Below the pieces are notes generated by a model. It was not told where the DNA came from. It saw only the letters and a program-made list of their open reading frames with translations, and ran no database searches. Positions 59,256 through 64,000 of a stretch of 64,000 nt of DNA are shown here, piece by piece. The position numbers and the translations under genes are program-made. Numbering within the stretch: the first letter of the stretch is position 1; each line of letters begins with the position of its first letter. Location of the stretch: the NCBI RefSeq assembly GCF_001922585.1, contig NZ_MRBS01000001.1, forward strand, positions 671,697-735,696, in the 5' to 3' direction. Source of the DNA: Pantoea sp. 1.19. GTDB lineage: Bacteria; Pseudomonadota; Gammaproteobacteria; Enterobacterales; Enterobacteriaceae.

Positions 59256-59279
59256 GCCGCGCGGCGGGTGCCGCGCGGC
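59256..59279. terminator. Hairpin between converging GT9 gene and roxA
   Basis: A perfect 10-bp stem (GCCGCGCGGC twice, self-complementary) around GGGT sits 4 bases after the glycosyltransferase stop and 10 before the roxA stop. It probably serves both genes, although the T-tracts are poor. Confidence 0.6.
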
Positions 59280-59289
59280 ATCAGGGGCG

Positions 59290-60417
59290 TCAGGCTTCGT
59301 CGTCCAGATACCAGTAGCCGCTGTTGATCAGCGCGGCCAGCTGGGCAAGGAAGGAGGGGTCGTCCAGCGCACCGGCAAAGTCCTCACCGCGGAGGGTGAG
59401 CTTGTTGGCCAGGGCGTGTAGCGCCTGGGGATGCGCCGAGGTGAAGGATTCGCCGTTCACATACACCGCGTCACCCAGCGTCACCACGCGCAGCCCGCCC
59501 AGGCGGCGCAGCGGCTCGCCCTGGCTCAGCAGATCATACACCTCGTCCGGCTGATAGGGCGGCTCCGGCGGTGCGATATCCAGCTCGTGGCGCGACTGGG
59601 AAATAAACTCGCCAAACCACGGACCAAAATGCGCCGGCTGATTAACCAGATCCAGCATCATCTGGCGAATGCCATCCAGCTCCGCCGGCAAAATCTGCGA
59701 CGGATCCCGCCGGGTAGCGACCTGCGGATCGCTGTAGCGCTGTCCGCCCAGCTCGTTGGCCAGCACGTAATCGGCAAAGCTGCTCAGTAGCTCACGGCCG
59801 CTGGGCGCGCGGAAACCTACCGAGTAGTTGAGCGAACTTTCCAGCGAGAAACCTTCGTGCGGGAAACCGGGCGGAATGTAGAGAATATCGCCGGCCTCGG
59901 TCTCTTCATCAATGATCGCGTCAAAGGGTGCGACCTGAAGCAGATCCGGATGCGGGCAGTGCTGCTGCATTGGCACCTTATCGCCCACCCGCCAGCGGCG
60001 CCGCCCGGCGCCCTGGATGATAAAGACGTCGTACTGGTCCAGGTGTGGCCCAACGCCGCCGCCGGGCACCGAAAACGACACCATCAGATCGTCGGTACGC
60101 CAGTCTGGCAGGCCGCGGAACGGCTGCATCAGCGCTGCTGACGGCGCATGCCAGTGATTAACCGCCTGCACCAGCAGCGACCAGTTGTGATCGCCAAGGT
60201 GATCGTAGTCGGTGAAGGGGCCGTGACGCACCTGCCAGTTGCCGCTGTCGTGGCTGACCAGCCGGCTGTCGACTTCGTTCTCCATCGCCAGGCCCGCCAG
60301 CTCGTCCGGTGACAGGGGATCAATAAAGTGGGTAAACCCGCGCTTCAGCAGCACCGGGCGTTTTTGCCAGTATTTTTCAATAAATTCTGGCCAGTTGAGG
60401 TCGAGCTGATAATCCAT
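59290..60417 (-). CDS. roxA: Ribosomal protein L16 arginine hydroxylase RoxA (YcfD)
   Basis: A 375-aa 2-oxoglutarate/Fe(II) oxygenase that hydroxylates Arg81 of ribosomal protein L16. The JmjC iron ligands are His125 and Asp127 (GPHLDQYD) and His187 (GFPHEGF). The C-terminal dimerisation and winged-helix parts are complete. It begins 55 bp after phoQ on the same strand, with a TATAAT at 60453-60458, and so may have its own promoter. Confidence 0.95.
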   Translation of the reverse strand: MDYQLDLNWPEFIEKYWQKRPVLLKRGFTHFIDPLSPDELAGLAMENEVDSRLVSHDSGNWQVRHGPFTDYDHLGDHNWSLLVQAVNHWHAPSAALMQPFRGLPDWRTDDLMVSFSVPGGGVGPHLDQYDVFIIQGAGRRRWRVGDKVPMQQHCPHPDLLQVAPFDAIIDEETEAGDILYIPPGFPHEGFSLESSLNYSVGFRAPSGRELLSSFADYVLANELGGQRYSDPQVATRRDPSQILPAELDGIRQMMLDLVNQPAHFGPWFGEFISQSRHELDIAPPEPPYQPDEVYDLLSQGEPLRRLGGLRVVTLGDAVYVNGESFTSAHPQALHALANKLTLRGEDFAGALDDPSFLAQLAALINSGYWYLDDEA

Positions 60418-60472
60418 ACTCAGTCCTGGAGAGAGGGGAAAAGAGGCTAATTATACCAGCCCGGCGGCCTTT

Positions 60473-61939
60473 TCACCCAGGCTTATGCTCAAACTGCTGC
60501 AGGTGGAAAGTGACTTCCATCCGCGCACCGCCCAGCGGGCTGTCGCTGATTTTCACTCCGCCGTGATATTGCTCAAGAATGTCCCGCACAACCGACAGGC
60601 CGATGCCCTGTCCGGGGCGCAGGGTGTCCGCGCGCTGCCCGCGTTGAAAAATCACGTCCCGCTTGCTGACCGGAATCCCGGGGCCATCATCATCGACGAT
60701 CAGCGTCAGCCGATCCTCACCCTGCAGCAGACTGATTTCGACAAATTCCAGGCAATATTTGCAGGCGTTATCCAGCACGTTACCCATTACTTCCATAAAG
60801 TCGTTCTGATCGCCCAAAAAGGTGACCTCGGGTGAGACGTCCAGCGACAGAGAGACGCCTTTGCGCTGGTAGACTTTGTTCAGTGCCGAACAGAGGCTGT
60901 CGAGCAGTGCCGGTACCGAATGGATATCGCGCTTTAGCGAAAAGTGCTCGGCCTGCATGCTGGCGCGATGCAGATAGTAGCCGGTCTGCTGCGAAATCCG
61001 ACTGATTTGCTCCAGCATCACCGGTTCCGCCTGCTCCAGCGTCAGCGATTTGCCGCTGCGCAGCGAGCGCAGCGTGCTTTGCAGCACCGCCAACGGGGTT
61101 TTCAGGCTGTGGGTCAGATCGGACAGGGTGGTGCGATAGCGCTGCAGCCGCTGACGTTCGCTATCCAGCAGCAGATTCAGGTTGCGCACCAGGCTTTTCA
61201 GCTCCTGCGGCGTGCAATCATCCAGCGCTTCGCGCTGACCCTGCTCCAGCTCGCGCACCTGACCGGCCAGCGATCCAATTGGCCGCAGGCTCCAGTGGGC
61301 CGCCAGCCACAGCAGCGGTACCACCAGCAGCAAATTGAGCAGCAGCACGTAGCTGAACCATGACCAGACTACATCGGAATGCTGGAGCTCCTGCGGAATG
61401 GAATCGACCACCACAATGGTCAGTGCCGGCAGGGTCGGGGTGGCATCGTAGCGGTTAACCGCCACCGAGTGGGTGAAGGTGTCGTCGCCGTTGCTGTCAT
61501 AGTCGCGTAGCTTATCCAGCCCCGCCGGATTATTGTTCATCACCAGGCTGCTGATGCGACTGGTGGTGTCAATTTCGTAAAAATCAGATTTCTTCAGCCA
61601 CTGCGGGCGAATTTTTTCCCGCAGTTCCGGCACGTCGCGCAGCTGCCACAGCAGGCGCCCCTTATCATCATAAATAAACACCAGCGTCGGAAAGTTCAGG
61701 CTCATCCGATCCGGCAGGGCAATGGAGAGGCGATGATCGTGCCACTGCGCAAGGGTGAAAAACAGATTGCTCTCGCCGCGCATTTCCCGAAAGGTATTTT
61801 TGTCGAAGCTGACCATGTAGCCAATTACCGCCACCATGCCATATGCCAGCGACATCACCAGGATCACCGCGGAGGTCGCCAGCAGAAAGCGCGCCCGGAG
61901 GGAGAAGGGGCGGCGGGGAGCGCGACGTCGTCCGATCAT
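60473..61939 (-). CDS. phoQ: Mg2+/peptide sensor kinase PhoQ
   Basis: A 488-aa sensor histidine kinase with two transmembrane helices (~20-43 and ~192-214), a periplasmic PAS-like sensor and a HAMP region. The phosphorylated His277 is in [14 protein letters not shown], and the ATP-binding end shows [18 protein letters not shown] and [11 protein letters not shown]. The acidic surface patch at 148-154 reads DSNGDDT, with three acidic residues rather than the six of E. coli (EDDDDAE); this patch bridges to the membrane through Mg2+. The start overlaps phoP by 4 bp. Confidence 0.96.
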   Translation of the reverse strand: MIGRRRAPRRPFSLRARFLLATSAVILVMSLAYGMVAVIGYMVSFDKNTFREMRGESNLFFTLAQWHDHRLSIALPDRMSLNFPTLVFIYDDKGRLLWQLRDVPELREKIRPQWLKKSDFYEIDTTSRISSLVMNNNPAGLDKLRDYDSNGDDTFTHSVAVNRYDATPTLPALTIVVVDSIPQELQHSDVVWSWFSYVLLLNLLLVVPLLWLAAHWSLRPIGSLAGQVRELEQGQREALDDCTPQELKSLVRNLNLLLDSERQRLQRYRTTLSDLTHSLKTPLAVLQSTLRSLRSGKSLTLEQAEPVMLEQISRISQQTGYYLHRASMQAEHFSLKRDIHSVPALLDSLCSALNKVYQRKGVSLSLDVSPEVTFLGDQNDFMEVMGNVLDNACKYCLEFVEISLLQGEDRLTLIVDDDGPGIPVSKRDVIFQRGQRADTLRPGQGIGLSVVRDILEQYHGGVKISDSPLGGARMEVTFHLQQFEHKPG

Positions 61940-62607
61940 GCTAAATCAAACCGGTAACCCTGTCCGCGCACGGTGGTGATTACCTCACGCGGGTGTTCAG
62001 CCTGTATTTTTTTGCGCAGGCGACCCATCAGTACGTCGATGGTGTGACTTTCGCGCAGCTCGGCGTCGGGATAGAGCTGCAGCATCAGCGCATCCTTGCT
62101 CACCACTTTGCCGGCGTTGCGCAGCAGCATTTCAATGATGGTGTACTCAAACGCGGTCAGTTTGATCGGCACGTCATTGATCATCAGCTCGCGGCGCGAG
62201 AGATCGATCTGAAACGGTGGCAGGCTGACGACCTGCGAGGCGAGACCGCTGTTGCGGCGCATCAGCGCCTGCAGGCGTGCCGCCACTTCTTCGATATGGA
62301 AGGGCTTGGTGACATAGTCATCGGCGCCGGCCTCCAGCGCTTCCACCTTCGCCTGCCAGCCTTCTCGCGCGGTGAGTACCAGAATGGGCTGTTTCACCTG
62401 CTCGCCGCGCCAGCGGCGGATCAGCGACATCCCGTCCTCGTCCGGCAGGCCAAGATCGACCAGCGCCACGTCGGGCAGGTGCTCATGCAGGAAATAGTCG
62501 GCCTCTTTGGCCCCCTCGGCGGCATCTACCTGATGTCCCATTTCACGCAGCTGGACCGCCAGGTGGTGGCGCAACAACACATTATCTTCAACTACCAGGA
62601 CGCGCAT
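61936..62607 (-). CDS. phoP: Response regulator PhoP
   Basis: A 223-aa OmpR-family regulator. Receiver features are the acidic pair Glu7-Asp8, phospho-acceptor Asp51 ([12 protein letters not shown]) and the Lys of VTKPF; the C-terminal winged helix ends with [11 protein letters not shown]. It controls Mg2+ transport, LPS modification and acid or peptide resistance. Its own promoter lies in the AT-rich gap before purB. Confidence 0.97.
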   Translation of the reverse strand: MRVLVVEDNVLLRHHLAVQLREMGHQVDAAEGAKEADYFLHEHLPDVALVDLGLPDEDGMSLIRRWRGEQVKQPILVLTAREGWQAKVEALEAGADDYVTKPFHIEEVAARLQALMRRNSGLASQVVSLPPFQIDLSRRELMINDVPIKLTAFEYTIIEMLLRNAGKVVSKDALMLQLYPDAELRESHTIDVLMGRLRKKIQAEHPREVITTVRGQGYRFDLA

Positions 62608-62698
62608 CGCGACTTCCTTCTGATCATCGGCGGTTGCCGGTTCATCGATATAATGACAGCAGTATATAAAAAAATGTGTAAACGGGGAGTGAATGAAT

Positions 62699-62720
62699 GC
62701 AGGCCGATGGGGCGGCCTGC
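62699..62720 (-). terminator. Hairpin after purB
   Basis: GCAGGCCG / CGGCCTGC, an 8-bp stem with 6-nt loop, lies 8 bases past the purB stop on the minus strand. The tail ATTCATTC is a weak T-tract. It may limit read-through from purB into phoPQ. Confidence 0.5.
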
Positions 62721-62728
62721 AAGCAACA

Positions 62729-64000
<1,272 letters not shown>

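Noticed and set aside
62640-62695. A PhoP box before phoP (CGTTTA then a T-rich half-site on the minus strand)
   Set aside because: The second half-site lacks the GTTTA form at the required 11-bp spacing, so the match is too weak to annotate, although autoregulation is likely.

Overview
The window is a GC-rich (about 60% by eye) stretch of chromosome from a motile, peritrichous-type enteric bacterium. Gene order follows the 24-25 minute region of Escherichia coli almost gene for gene, from trhO (yceA) to purB. The protein sequences, the short PlsX C-terminus and some missing neighbours (mdtG, ycfP, potABCD-pepT) point to Enterobacterales outside the Escherichia/Salmonella group, most likely Erwiniaceae (Pantoea/Erwinia/Mixta-like). 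The genus cannot be fixed from the sequence alone. No rRNA, tRNA, IS element, prophage or CRISPR array was seen. Both edge genes (trhO and purB) are cut by the window ends.

Layout. 1-9.7 kb: housekeeping and stress genes (trhO, yceI, yceJ, solA, bssS, a small unknown gene, dinI with a textbook LexA box, pyrC, yceB, grxB, rimJ, yceH, mviM). 9.8-23.1 kb: murJ, then the flagellar cluster, with flgN-flgM-flgA on the minus strand and flgBCDEFGHIJKL on the plus strand. These encode the rod, hook, L/P rings, rod cap/muramidase and hook-filament junction proteins, with FliA (sigma-28)-type promoters before flgM and flgK. 23.1-24.8 kb: a gene-free stretch of degenerate tandem repeats built from the 3' end of flgL, followed by about 1 kb without recognisable genes. 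24.8-31.3 kb: rne, rluC, yceF, yceD, rpmF. 31.3-36.8 kb: the fatty-acid cluster plsX-fabH-fabD-fabG-acpP-fabF. 36.9-41.2 kb: pabC-mltG-tmk-holB-ycfH. 41.5-48.7 kb: ptsG with conserved CRP, Mlc and SgrS target sequences, hinT-ycfL-lpoB-thiK-nagZ, ndh with a perfect FNR box, and ycfJ. 48.9-57.4 kb: mfd, lolCDE, nagK and cobB. 57.5-58.0 kb: a second array of five ~104-bp tandem repeats. 58.2-59.3 kb: a family 9 glycosyltransferase gene standing where E. coli has the pot operon. 59.3-64 kb: roxA, phoQ, phoP, purB.

How the genes work together. Many products serve the cell envelope: MurJ (lipid II flipping), MltG (glycan chain ending), LpoB (PBP1b activation), NagZ and NagK (muropeptide recycling), LolCDE (lipoprotein release), several lipoproteins, the plsX-fab supply of acyl chains, and PhoPQ, which controls envelope remodelling. 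The flagellar block depends on some of the same functions, since FlgH is a lipoprotein and FlgJ digests peptidoglycan.

I did not find a convincing new multi-gene system. The unusual content is structural. There are three separate tandem duplications, each placed just past the 3' end of a gene: a 248-bp copy of the flgN 3' half, 121-128-bp units derived from the flgL end, and 102-104-bp units after cobB. The lone glycosyltransferase has an AT-rich, palindrome-bearing upstream region. Smaller points are an acid-poor PhoQ sensor patch and an Arg/Asn/Asp/Glu repeat in RNase E.
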